From positions 62,001-126,000 of the forward strand of contig CBDDBH010000020.1 of assembly GCA_965225625.1 (NCBI GenBank): a DNA stretch of 64,000 nt, read 5' to 3'. The notes under the pieces are model-generated. The model was not told the origin of the DNA. It was given only the letters and a program-made list of their open reading frames with translations, and did no database searches. The stretch comes from CBDDBH01 sp965225625. GTDB taxonomy: Bacteria > Pseudomonadota > Gammaproteobacteria > JADZEE01. The position numbers and the translations under genes are program-made. Shown in pieces: positions 54,580-62,473 of the stretch (positions are counted from its first letter, which is position 1; each line of letters starts with the position of its first letter).

Positions 54580-57183
54580 ATGCGAACACGAACGCTCAGA
54601 TGTTGCCGTGAGTTACTTATACTAGCTCTTGCATGCGCTATACAGTCGGCATACAGCGAACCCGTCACCAAAATTCTCAACAACGGAGATGCGAAGAATC
54701 GTATTGATATTGTGGTAATGGGCGATGGATTTACGACAGCCGAATTAAGTGCTTTTGCGACCGCTGTGCAGACCTTGTTCAACGGTTTCTTCGATGAAGA
54801 ACCGTTTAAAGAATATAAGTCCTATTTCAATGTACACAGAATTGACGTTGTAAGTACTGATTCAGGAATAGATCACCCTGAAAACAACGTGTTCAAGGAG
54901 ACGGCACTAGGCGGGCACTTCAATTGTACCGGTATACAGCGACTTATTTGCGTAGACGCCAGCAAGGTTAATGTTGTCTTGGATAACAGCGTGGCAGCAG
55001 ACGAACGAGATATTATACTTGTCATCGTAAATGACCCGCAGAGCGCAGGCACCGCTCAGAGCGGCATCGGAATTGTCACGACTCACGCCGACTATATAGA
55101 CATCACCCTACATGAGCTCGGACACAGTTTTGGACTTCTCGGCGACGAATTCGAGACCAATCCCCCGCCGTGCATCAACAACATTGAGCCATTTCAAGTA
55201 AATGTTACCAAGGAGACCGACCGCAATCTCATCAAGTGGAACACTGAAGGTGGCCCGCCTACCGGTTGGATAGATAGCAATACCTTAGTGCCGACGACTA
55301 GCACAACCGATGGAGTGCCCGGGTTATATGAAGGCGCTAAATTTTGTTCTTCAGGCCTATACCGGCCAACGCATGAGTCGAAAATGCGTGTTTCAAGCAA
55401 GCCTTTTGAGCAAATCAATGAAGAACAGCTCATAAAACGCATTTACAACTTTGTGTCGCCAATTGAAACAATCGATCCGGTCAATCTTGACGTAATACTC
55501 GAACAAGGAGCGAGTACAACATTCCGGATAACGACAATGTCTCCTCCGACACAAAGTCTTTCGATTGCGTGGTCATTGAATGGTGCGGCGCAAGGAGCGG
55601 GGCTCGAGTTCACATTGAACACGACTGGCCTGACCCCGGGCATTTATAACGTGAAAGTCGTGGTAAAGGACCAAAACCCTAAGGTGCGTAACGACCCTGA
55701 TGGCGAAATACCTGAAACTCTCGAATGGAGGGTAGCGGTTCAGGACAACGATGGAGTATCTGAGGCGCCGCTAGCTGATCAAGACCAGCCGAATGTTTCG
55801 ACCACTGGTGCGGGAACCGCCATCGGTCTGACGACTAACAATTCGCCGCAAAAGGTCGCGCAAACTGTCACCGCTGGCCGCGCCGGATTTCTTGCAGAAA
55901 TCCGACTCCTGGTTGCATGCACATCGGGAGATTTGGACGTCGAAATACAGCGCGTAACAGCTGGCAATCCGGACGGCACAGTACTCGCTTCAGAAACTGT
56001 TCCTGGTTCCGCAATACCGTTTCCTCGGATCTTCAGGAGGGTCATCTTCTCGAATCCTGCATTTTTCCCGGTAGGGGGCCAGTTCGCGATAGTTTTGAAA
56101 TCAGCAGGAAGCTGCGGCATCGACCGCGGTCTCGCCAAAACAGAAAGCCAAACACATGCCGAAGCAGATTATTACACATCAGGAACTGCGTTTTTTGCGA
56201 ATGCCGCTATCCCCGAGTGGTCTTCGCTTAACAATAGTACCGCCGGAAAGGACTATCCTTTTCAGACGCTGGTCCCGTTGGACAATTGTCCATTTGTCGC
56301 GAACCCGACCCAAGCTGACTTTGACAATGACGGTGCCGGTGATGCCTGCGACGACAGCGATAGTGATGGAGTCGTCGACGCTGACGATGCCTTCCCTGGC
56401 GATCCGAATGAAACAGTTGATACCGATAATGACGGCACCGGAAATAATGCCGACACTGACGACGATAACGACCAGGTACTGGACACCCAGGACGCGTTCC
56501 CACTCGATGCCAACGAATCGGTAGATACCGATAGTGACGGCACCGGCAATAATGCCGACACTGACGACGATAACGACGGAGTGCTGGACACCCAGGACGC
56601 TTTCCCACTCGATGCCAACGAATCTGTGGATACCGATAGTGACGGCACCGGGAATAATGCCGACACGGATGATGACAACGACGGGGTGCTGGACACCCAG
56701 GACGCTTTCCCACTCGATGCCAACGAATCGGTAGACACCGATAATGACGGCACCGGCAATAATGCGGACACCGACGACGATAACGACGGGGTGCTCGACA
56801 CCCAGGACGCGTTCCCACTCAATGCTAACGAATCGGTGGATACCGATAGTGACGGCACCGGCAATAACGCCGACACCGACGACGACAACGACGGTGTGCT
56901 GGACACGACGGATGCGTTTCCGCTTGATCCCGCCGAATCGGTGGATACCGATAGTGATGGCGTCGGCAATAATGCCGACACGGACGATGACAATGACGGG
57001 ATGCCGGACAGCTTTGAGACGGCAAATAATTTTGATCCCTTGAATGCCGCAGATGGGAGCCAGGACGCAGATGGCGACGGCTTTACGAATGAACGGGAAT
57101 TTCGCGCAGGCACAGATCCACACGACGCCAACTCGATACCCAAGGGCTCACTGTTCTGGCTTCCGCTGATATTGGACGAATGA
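54580..57183 (+). CDS. Exported M64-type (IgA-peptidase-like) metallopeptidase with TSP3 repeats
   Basis: 867-residue secreted protein. A signal peptide (LLILALACAIQSAYS) is followed by an M64-like domain: IDIVVMGDGFTTAEL and the zinc motif HELGHSFGLLGDEF at residues 178-191. A Cys-containing beta region follows (about 280-540). From about residue 575 there are calcium-binding thrombospondin type 3 repeats (DNCPFVANPTQADFDNDGAGD), expanded into six near-identical 35-residue units containing DTDSDGTGNNADTDDDND. The end is short and hydrophobic (SLFWLPLILDE). Such proteins act outside the cell on protein substrates; the TSP3 stalk needs calcium. No Shine-Dalgarno is clear at 54580. Confidence 0.82.
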   Translation: MRTRTLRCCRELLILALACAIQSAYSEPVTKILNNGDAKNRIDIVVMGDGFTTAELSAFATAVQTLFNGFFDEEPFKEYKSYFNVHRIDVVSTDSGIDHPENNVFKETALGGHFNCTGIQRLICVDASKVNVVLDNSVAADERDIILVIVNDPQSAGTAQSGIGIVTTHADYIDITLHELGHSFGLLGDEFETNPPPCINNIEPFQVNVTKETDRNLIKWNTEGGPPTGWIDSNTLVPTTSTTDGVPGLYEGAKFCSSGLYRPTHESKMRVSSKPFEQINEEQLIKRIYNFVSPIETIDPVNLDVILEQGASTTFRITTMSPPTQSLSIAWSLNGAAQGAGLEFTLNTTGLTPGIYNVKVVVKDQNPKVRNDPDGEIPETLEWRVAVQDNDGVSEAPLADQDQPNVSTTGAGTAIGLTTNNSPQKVAQTVTAGRAGFLAEIRLLVACTSGDLDVEIQRVTAGNPDGTVLASETVPGSAIPFPRIFRRVIFSNPAFFPVGGQFAIVLKSAGSCGIDRGLAKTESQTHAEADYYTSGTAFFANAAIPEWSSLNNSTAGKDYPFQTLVPLDNCPFVANPTQADFDNDGAGDACDDSDSDGVVDADDAFPGDPNETVDTDNDGTGNNADTDDDNDQVLDTQDAFPLDANESVDTDSDGTGNNADTDDDNDGVLDTQDAFPLDANESVDTDSDGTGNNADTDDDNDGVLDTQDAFPLDANESVDTDNDGTGNNADTDDDNDGVLDTQDAFPLNANESVDTDSDGTGNNADTDDDNDGVLDTTDAFPLDPAESVDTDSDGVGNNADTDDDNDGMPDSFETANNFDPLNAADGSQDADGDGFTNEREFRAGTDPHDANSIPKGSLFWLPLILDE
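56416..57009 (+). repeat. 105-bp tandem repeats inside the peptidase gene
   Basis: About 5.7 copies of a 105-base unit encoding DTDSDGTGNNADTDDDND plus a DAFPLDANESV linker. Units start near 56416, 56521, 56626, 56731, 56836 and 56941 and differ mostly at synonymous third positions. The pattern indicates recent expansion by recombination, with selection keeping the protein repeat. Confidence 0.9.
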
Positions 57184-57207
57184 ACGCAAAATGGGCAAAC
57201 GAAACGT

Positions 57208-57252
57208 GCGGGTTTTGGGGGACACCGTTCGCGGGTTTTGGGGGACACCGTT
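57208..57252 (+). repeat. Two direct 22-bp repeats at the edge of the inverted-repeat element
   Basis: GCGGGTTTTGGGGGACACCG followed by TT occurs at 57208-57229 and 57231-57252 (period 23). The second copy overlaps the left arm of the inverted repeat at 57238. Confidence 0.85.
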
Positions 57253-57395
57253 AACTTATTAACTTAATTTTCGGTTTTTGAGAGCCCATCGATGTCCAGG
57301 GTTGCATCCAACACAATTCGAACGCCCCCGCTTATCCGTGTCATCCAAAAAGATCGTCCGTCGCTTTAAGTTAATAAGTTAACGGTGTCCCCCAA
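57238..57395. mobile_element. 158-bp element bounded by 30-bp perfect inverted repeats (MITE/REP-like)
   Basis: The left arm 57238-57267 and right arm 57366-57395 are exact inverse complements; the arm starts TTGGGGGACACCGTTAAC. The 98-base centre has no open frame. GGGGGACACC-type palindromes are known as REP-like, transposase-mobilised sequences in other proteobacteria, but no transposase is present here. Together with 57184-57517 it fills the gap between the peptidase and amidohydrolase genes. Confidence 0.75.
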
Positions 57396-57517
57396 TTTCC
57401 CGTTCGTAGTTAGCTCTGGTTAGCCGGACCCGCCACGCCCGCGCACTAGCCCAATAGGATTTGGAGCACCGCTCCGGCACACGAAAAATACCGCCGTCCG
57501 GTGCATAATCACGCTCT

Positions 57518-59308
57518 ATGCGTCGCACGGATAGATGTAGGGCTTCGGTACGTCCGCCCGGTACGTGGCAGGCCCTGCGCCTCCTGCACATGCTGTACCT
57601 GCTCTGGTACGGCATGGCTCTACAGGCGCAGTGTCCGCCGGCCGAGCAACGCGGCGCGCCCGCGGACCGGTTGTACGTCCACGGCACCGTGCTGAGCATG
57701 GACGAGGCCATAGGCACTGCGACGGCCGTGGCTGTGCGGGACGGCAGGATCGCAGCCGTCGGTGACGACGATGCTGTTTCGTGTCTGCAGGGGCCCTCCA
57801 CGCAGGTGACCGATCTGGTGGGGCGTACGCTGCTCCCCGGGTTCATAGACTCCCACTCGCATCTGGCCTATGTCGGTATCTACAACGAACACGCTGCGCC
57901 ACTGTACGGTCCGCCCATCGGCACGGTCGACTCGATGGAAGGACTGTTGGCGGCGCTGCGCGACCGGGCAGCTGCAACCCCGGCTGGTGAATGGGTCTAT
58001 GGGGTAGGCTACGACGACACGACGGTGCGCGAACGACGCCACCCTACGCGCCATGATCTGGACCGCGTCTCCACGCGCCACCCCATATGGCTTTATCACA
58101 TGTCGTTTCACTATGCGGCAGTCAACACGCTCGGACTGACGCGACTGGGCATTACCGCGGACACGAAGGATCCGGCGGGCGGAACGGTACACCGGGATCC
58201 GGGCACACGAGTGCCAAACGGTTTGCTTGAGGAAGGTCCGGCCCTGCAACTCGGGTTCGGTTACGATCTGCCCATCACGGATGAGGAGGCCATCCAGGCT
58301 ATCCGAGGCGCTGCCGACCTATACGCGAGCCGCGGATTTACAACGGCGCAGTCGGGGCAAGCGAGCGTCCGCCAGTTTCAATTGATGCAACGCGCCTACA
58401 CCGAAGATGCGTCCCCCTCGGTGCGCTTGATGGTGTATACGGACCGTCCCGCCACAGCGGAACTGCTGGCGGGCCGTCTGCAGCCAGATCCCGCCGTCCA
58501 TCCGGATATGATGCGCATTGCGGCGGCGAAGCTTTTCGCCGACGGCGCGATCCAAGGCTATACGGCCTATCTGCGCGAACCCTACTTCCGGCCGCCCGGG
58601 GACAAAGCGGATTTCCGGGGATATCCGCAGCAGACCATAGAGGAACTCACGGACACTCTGTCCACGTACTGCCAGCAAAGTCTGCGCGTGGCGGTGCACG
58701 CAAATGGCGATGCGGCAATCGATCAGGTTCTCGATGCCTGGGACAATGCGCGCCGCGCCGTCGGCCGCTGCGACGATCGCCTGGTCATCATCCACGCGCA
58801 AATGGCCCGTCGAGAGCAACTCCAGCGCATGAAGGTGCTCGGCGCCATCCCATCCTTCTTCATCCTGCACACGTATTACTACGGCGACGCGCATATTGCC
58901 CAGTTCCTCGGCCGCGAACGCGCTTTCGAGATCTCCCCGGCGCGCTGGGCGCGCGACCTCGACATCCCCTACACCATTCACATGGACTCACCGGTGGTAC
59001 CCGTAAACGCTCTGGATCTGCTGTGGGCGGCCGTCCGCCGCAACACACGCTCGGGCGTGGTACTCGGACCAAAACAGCGTGTCGATGTCCTCGATGCGCT
59101 GAAAGCAATGACCATCAATGCTGCCTGGCAGTACCGCCAGGAAGACGTTAAGGGATCCGTAACGCCGGGAAAGTTCGTAGACCTCGTTGTGCTCTCGGCG
59201 AATCCGCTCGTCGACCCTGGGGGGATCCGCGACATCCGCATCGAGGAGACCGTGCTCGGCGGGCGCGTCGTCTATCGGCGGAATCAGGCCCGAGACGCCG
59301 GCGAATAA
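57518..59308 (+). CDS. YtcJ-type metal-dependent amidohydrolase
   Basis: 596-residue amidohydrolase (composite-domain type, YtcJ/NfdA-like). The TIM-barrel metal motif is PGFIDSHSHLAYVG. Later ligands are in KLFADGAIQGY, VHANGDAAID, IIHAQ and IHMDSP, and the C-terminal beta domain has VTPGKFVDLVVLS. An N-terminal hydrophobic stretch (LRLLHMLYLLWYGMALQ) predicts export. Relatives hydrolyse N-acyl or N-formyl compounds and some esters. Its GC-rich coding differs from the peptidase upstream, so a separate origin is likely. The ATG at 57518 gives the complete signal region. Confidence 0.87.
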   Translation: MRRTDRCRASVRPPGTWQALRLLHMLYLLWYGMALQAQCPPAEQRGAPADRLYVHGTVLSMDEAIGTATAVAVRDGRIAAVGDDDAVSCLQGPSTQVTDLVGRTLLPGFIDSHSHLAYVGIYNEHAAPLYGPPIGTVDSMEGLLAALRDRAAATPAGEWVYGVGYDDTTVRERRHPTRHDLDRVSTRHPIWLYHMSFHYAAVNTLGLTRLGITADTKDPAGGTVHRDPGTRVPNGLLEEGPALQLGFGYDLPITDEEAIQAIRGAADLYASRGFTTAQSGQASVRQFQLMQRAYTEDASPSVRLMVYTDRPATAELLAGRLQPDPAVHPDMMRIAAAKLFADGAIQGYTAYLREPYFRPPGDKADFRGYPQQTIEELTDTLSTYCQQSLRVAVHANGDAAIDQVLDAWDNARRAVGRCDDRLVIIHAQMARREQLQRMKVLGAIPSFFILHTYYYGDAHIAQFLGRERAFEISPARWARDLDIPYTIHMDSPVVPVNALDLLWAAVRRNTRSGVVLGPKQRVDVLDALKAMTINAAWQYRQEDVKGSVTPGKFVDLVVLSANPLVDPGGIRDIRIEETVLGGRVVYRRNQARDAGE

Positions 59309-59358
59309 GCGGTCCACGATGAGGGGTTGTCTTTGCCGCTAGGAAAGGACGCCGCTTG

Positions 59359-59409
59359 AATGGTGCCGGAGAGGTGACTCGAACACCCGACCTACTGATT
59401 ACGAATCAG
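59359..59409 (-). other. tRNA-Thr(CGU) 3'-half fragment (attachment-site copy 1)
   Basis: The reverse strand reads CTGATTCGTAATCAG (anticodon arm, anticodon CGT) through TTCGAGT (T-loop) to CTCCGGCACCA, with CCA encoded. The 5' half of a tRNA is absent (the sequence beyond 59409 is unrelated), so it is not a functional tRNA. All 51 bases recur at 60245-60295. Confidence 0.88.
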
Positions 59410-59579
59410 GGGCCCGAGTATCATCTAACCCTTTGACAAAATTGAATATTCTTCTCATTTGATTGTCCCTTGTTTGCGTCAATTTGCCTCCTAAAACCCC
59501 TGCTTGTCGAGTTTGCTCAGCTCCCGCCGATGACGTTACGCAAGTCCGTCAGTAAGCTAGCTTTTGTCTGGACACGATT

Positions 59580-59873
59580 TCACGCAGCCCGAGCACGTAC
59601 TTCGTTTTTCAAGCGGTCGCCGAGCTGAATGCGGGCTTCCTCCAGGTCGTAATCGGCCTGAAGGCCCATCCACAAGGTCTCCGAAGTACCGAAATAGCGT
59701 GCCAGTCGAAGTGCCGTGTCGGCAGTTACGGCTCGCTTCCCGTGCACGATCTCATTGATGCGGCGTGGAGCCACACCGATCTCGCGTGCGAGCCGGTTTT
59801 GGCTGATCCCCATGGGGATCAGAAACTCGTCCAATAGCACTTCTCCGGGATGAATGTTTTGCAGCCGCACCAT
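59580..59873 (-). CDS. higA: HigA-type antitoxin (XRE family)
   Basis: 97-residue DNA-binding antitoxin neutralising HigB and repressing the operon. It has the HigA signature IHPGEVLLDEFL, a helix-turn-helix (ISQNRLAREIGVAPRRINEIVHGKR, core SQNRLAREIGVAPRRINEI) and the family tail LWMGLQADYDLEEAR. The ATG at 59873 is chosen since AAGGTGA lies six bases upstream; a GTG three codons earlier is in the same frame. It follows higB by 12 bases. Confidence 0.93.
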   Translation of the reverse strand: MVRLQNIHPGEVLLDEFLIPMGISQNRLAREIGVAPRRINEIVHGKRAVTADTALRLARYFGTSETLWMGLQADYDLEEARIQLGDRLKNEVRARAA

Positions 59874-59885
59874 GAGCTTCACCTT

Positions 59886-60167
59886 TCAGTGATAATCTAC
59901 AATCTCTACATTGCGAGCGTTGCCCCGCTGCCAGACGAAGCAGATCCGCCACTGTTCATTAACGCGGATACTGTACTGTCCCGCTCGACCACCTTTCAGG
60001 CGTTCGAGCCGGTTGGCTGGCGGAATGCGCAGGTCATCCAGGGAACGCGCGTTGTTCAGCATACGTAGCTTGCGGCGCGCTATTTGTTGAATGTCCTGAG
60101 GTAGCCGCCGCGAACGCTGCCCTTGCCAGATCTTCTCAGTTTCCCTTCCCTGGAAGCTTTCGATCAT
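59886..60167 (-). CDS. higB: HigB-type toxin (RelE/ParE superfamily mRNA interferase)
   Basis: 93-residue toxin expected to cut mRNA on the ribosome. The segments LRIPPANRLERLKGGRAGQYSIRVN (core PPANRLERLKGGRAGQYSIR) and EQWRICFVW with the C-terminal VEIVDYH match HigB of the graT/higB type, including the basic and aromatic residues of its active site. Toxin-before-antitoxin order is usual for higBA. Only eight bases separate the ATG from the 36-bp palindrome and no Shine-Dalgarno is evident, so translation may be weak or nearly leaderless. Confidence 0.93.
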   Translation of the reverse strand: MIESFQGRETEKIWQGQRSRRLPQDIQQIARRKLRMLNNARSLDDLRIPPANRLERLKGGRAGQYSIRVNEQWRICFVWQRGNARNVEIVDYH

Positions 60168-60175
60168 TGGCGAAC

Positions 60176-60211
60176 TATAACGCGTTGCGTTATATAACGC
60201 AACGCGTTATA
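60176..60211. promoter_or_regulatory. 36-bp perfect palindrome, higBA operator/promoter
   Basis: TATAACGCGTTGCGTTAT is followed by its exact reverse complement. It contains two inverted copies of TAACGCGTTGCGTTA-type sites and an AT-rich centre TTATATAA that could act as a -10 box. It lies directly before higB, where HigA autorepression sites are found. A transcript starting inside would carry a 5' hairpin. Confidence 0.85.
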
Positions 60212-60244
60212 GCCCTAAGTAAGAGATTTCGTTAACGCCTTGTA

Positions 60245-60295
60245 AATGGTGCCGGAGAGGTGACTCGAACACCCGACCTACTGATTACGAATCAG
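60245..60295 (-). other. tRNA-Thr(CGU) 3'-half fragment (attachment-site copy 2)
   Basis: Identical to 59359-59409 over 51 bases, then different (TTATATAACTATTC). The 5' part of the tRNA is again missing. It lies 182 bases before the integrase start, the usual place for the left attachment site of a tRNA-integrated element. Short direct repeats near 60370-60395 could be integrase arm sites. Confidence 0.88.
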
Positions 60296-60477
60296 TTATA
60301 TAACTATTCTCCGTTATCGATCTCAGTCCATCCGGTTCAATAACTGGTTAATTATCCGATGGATTAAATCTATTTACATCCACTTGCATCAAGGGCGTGC
60401 GACGGGTATCTTGGCGTTGGGGTGACATAATGGTGACGCAGATGGACGGTGCCTCATCCCTCAACCAGGAGCACGCC

Positions 60478-61641
60478 ATGCTGACCGAACGCATCATCCG
60501 GGACGCCCAACCCGAGCCGAAAACCCGCATCCTGTGGGACCAGGAGGTGAAGGGCCTGGGTGTCCGCATCACGCCGAAGGGTACGAAAGCCTATGTGCTC
60601 GACTACCGAATGCACGGCCGCCGCCATCGTGTGGTGCTGGCCCGAACGGCCGAGATCTCCTTGGAGGAAGTCCGCAAGCGCGCCGGTGCCGAGCGGGTGC
60701 GGATCCGCGCCGGCGAGGGCGATCTGCTGACGCGGCGGCGCGAGGCGCGTGCGTCACCCACGGTGACCGAGGGATTGGAGCGGTTCTTCGCCGAATATGT
60801 GCCGACGCGGCTGGCAGCGGGCCGCATGGCTCAGGGTACGGTCGATAGCTATCGCCAACAAGCTGCCCGATACCTGCGGCCTGCCCTTGGCCGGCGGCAG
60901 ATCGCCGACATCACGCGCCACGACATCGAGCGCATGGTGGCGCCGCTCGCGACGGTCGCACCGGTGCAGCGTAACCGCGTGCTGGCGTTCACGAGCCGGC
61001 TGTTCCGGTTGTTCGAAGATTGGGAGCTGCGCCCGCAGCACACGAACCCTACGCGGGGTATCGAGCGGGCGCGTGAGGAAGCGCGTGACCGGGTGCTCAC
61101 GCCGTCGGAGATGACGGCACTCGGTGCGGCGCTGGCACGCGCGGAGAAGGACAAGCCCGCGGCCGTAGCGGCGATCCGGGTGGCGGCCCTGACGGGTCTG
61201 CGCATTGGCGAGGTGCTGGCGATGCGCTGGGAGCACTTAGACACTGAGCACAAAGCCGTGGTGCTGCCCCACACGAAGACCGGGCGGCGCGTGCACGGCC
61301 TGCCCGCGGCGGCGCTCGAGCTGCTCGCGGGCCTGCCGCGCATCAACGGCTACGTGTTCACCACCGGACGCGACGCGGCCATTACGTATCAAACGGCCCA
61401 CGCGGCCTTCGCAACCCTGGCGCGCGAAGCCGGCCTGTCGGACGTGCGCCTGCACGACCTGCGCCGCACGGTCATGACGAGCGCGGCGCGCGCGGGGGTC
61501 GGCACCCATGTACTACGCGACCTGCTCGGGCACAAGACCACGGCGATGGCCGACCGCTACATCCGGCATGCCGGCGCGGCGGTTCACGAGGCCCAGGAGC
61601 ACATCGGCGCGGCCATCGACGCGCAGCTGCGGGGCTTATGA
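60478..61641 (+). CDS. int: Tyrosine recombinase/integrase
   Basis: 387-residue site-specific recombinase. The N-terminal DUF4102-like arm-binding segment has KGLGVRITPKGTKAYVLDYR. The SAM-like core-binding region is at about 100-190. The catalytic residues are all there: Arg in LTGLRIGEV, His-Arg in LHDLRRT, LLGHKT and Tyr in ADRYIRHA. AGGAG seven bases upstream supports the ATG at 60478; in-frame codons up to 60397 lack support. It should integrate and excise the element at the tRNA-Thr 3' end. No excisionase is seen. Confidence 0.94.
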   Translation: MLTERIIRDAQPEPKTRILWDQEVKGLGVRITPKGTKAYVLDYRMHGRRHRVVLARTAEISLEEVRKRAGAERVRIRAGEGDLLTRRREARASPTVTEGLERFFAEYVPTRLAAGRMAQGTVDSYRQQAARYLRPALGRRQIADITRHDIERMVAPLATVAPVQRNRVLAFTSRLFRLFEDWELRPQHTNPTRGIERAREEARDRVLTPSEMTALGAALARAEKDKPAAVAAIRVAALTGLRIGEVLAMRWEHLDTEHKAVVLPHTKTGRRVHGLPAAALELLAGLPRINGYVFTTGRDAAITYQTAHAAFATLAREAGLSDVRLHDLRRTVMTSAARAGVGTHVLRDLLGHKTTAMADRYIRHAGAAVHEAQEHIGAAIDAQLRGL

Positions 61642-61672
61642 TGGCGCCCGATACACGACGGAGGTTGGTTCG

Positions 61673-62473
61673 ATGAGCGGAACGGAGACCCCTCCTGAGC
61701 CGATCGAATGGTGCCCGCAGTGCGGTTCGCCGGTGATGACGCCGGCGAACGTGCCCATGAGCGTGGACGCCGGTATGTGCCCAACGTGTGGGCAGAGCCC
61801 GATGGCGGCGGTTGTTCAGGACCTCTACGGCCCGGACACGAATCTGGGCGAACATCGAAGAAAGCTTATCGAGTACTTATCGGAGCTGACTAGGCTCCAG
61901 GAGCGCCGGAAAGAGGAGGATCTGCCCCCGTCCTATCAAGAGGCCGTGGACCTCGTGAAGCGGTATCCCTGGCCCGACCCTGAAGACCCCGAGGCTTGGG
62001 CCACCTTTGGGCTCATTTTACACTGTGTGATCTGGGTGGATGGACAAGGGATGCTGATAGAAGAGCGCATCCGGGAGTTGCTTGAAGTCTGGCGAGACGA
62101 AAGCGAGCGGAAGTGGGATCGATTTTGGGTGCAGGAAGCGCTCGAAAAAATCGCAGCTCAGGCGCAGAAGGATCATCCACTCGCCGTTGAGATCTTCCAA
62201 CGGCTGGCGAGCGGACGCCTCAACCGTCCGAGAGGTCGGTGCGATCCGCGGACAGATGAGGTTCGCAATACGAGTGTCGTCACGGTGATCGGGCATTTGC
62301 AGAGCCTGGGCATGAATCCGACGCGAAATGAAGTGAGCCCGGAACATTCCGCGTGCGATGCGGTCGCGGAAGCGACCGACTTGGAGTTGCCGACGGTCGA
62401 GACGATTTGGAAGCGGCGGACGGGCACGCAAGCAAACCGACACAGGACCAGGGGGCAGTACGATGGGGCATGA
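61673..62473 (+). CDS. Zinc-ribbon protein of unknown function
   Basis: 266-residue soluble protein from ATG 61673 (GGAGG upstream). A zinc ribbon is visible at the N-terminus (WCPQCGSP and MCPTCGQSP, about 22 residues apart). A helical, Glu/Arg-rich middle follows, with a C-terminal Arg-rich part containing VVTVIGHLQSLGMNPTRNE. I do not recognise the family. It follows the integrase by 31 bases and overlaps the start of the DUF932 gene by 11, so it is cargo of the element and translationally coupled. A plasmid or phage accessory role is plausible. Confidence 0.7.
   Translation: MSGTETPPEPIEWCPQCGSPVMTPANVPMSVDAGMCPTCGQSPMAAVVQDLYGPDTNLGEHRRKLIEYLSELTRLQERRKEEDLPPSYQEAVDLVKRYPWPDPEDPEAWATFGLILHCVIWVDGQGMLIEERIRELLEVWRDESERKWDRFWVQEALEKIAAQAQKDHPLAVEIFQRLASGRLNRPRGRCDPRTDEVRNTSVVTVIGHLQSLGMNPTRNEVSPEHSACDAVAEATDLELPTVETIWKRRTGTQANRHRTRGQYDGA

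Larger units (their letters stand above)
59359..60295. mobile_element. Att-flanked higBA mini-element without integrase
   Basis: The 51-bp tRNA 3'-half repeats at 59359 and 60245 bracket 835 bases that contain only higA, higB and their palindromic promoter. It looks like a small integrated unit at a tRNA-Thr site that lacks its own recombinase and could be moved by the neighbouring integrase. Confidence 0.6.

Noticed and set aside
56179..57248. Two long minus-strand open frames of 314 and 328 codons
   Set aside because: They are mirror images of the Asp-rich TSP3 repeats; the repeated codons lack stops on the other strand, giving monotonous Ser/Val or Ile/Gly proteins with no homology.
59359..59409. 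Functional tRNA-Thr gene
   Set aside because: Only the anticodon arm, T arm and 3' acceptor are present; the sequence where the D arm and 5' acceptor should be does not match a tRNA. The same holds for 60245-60295.
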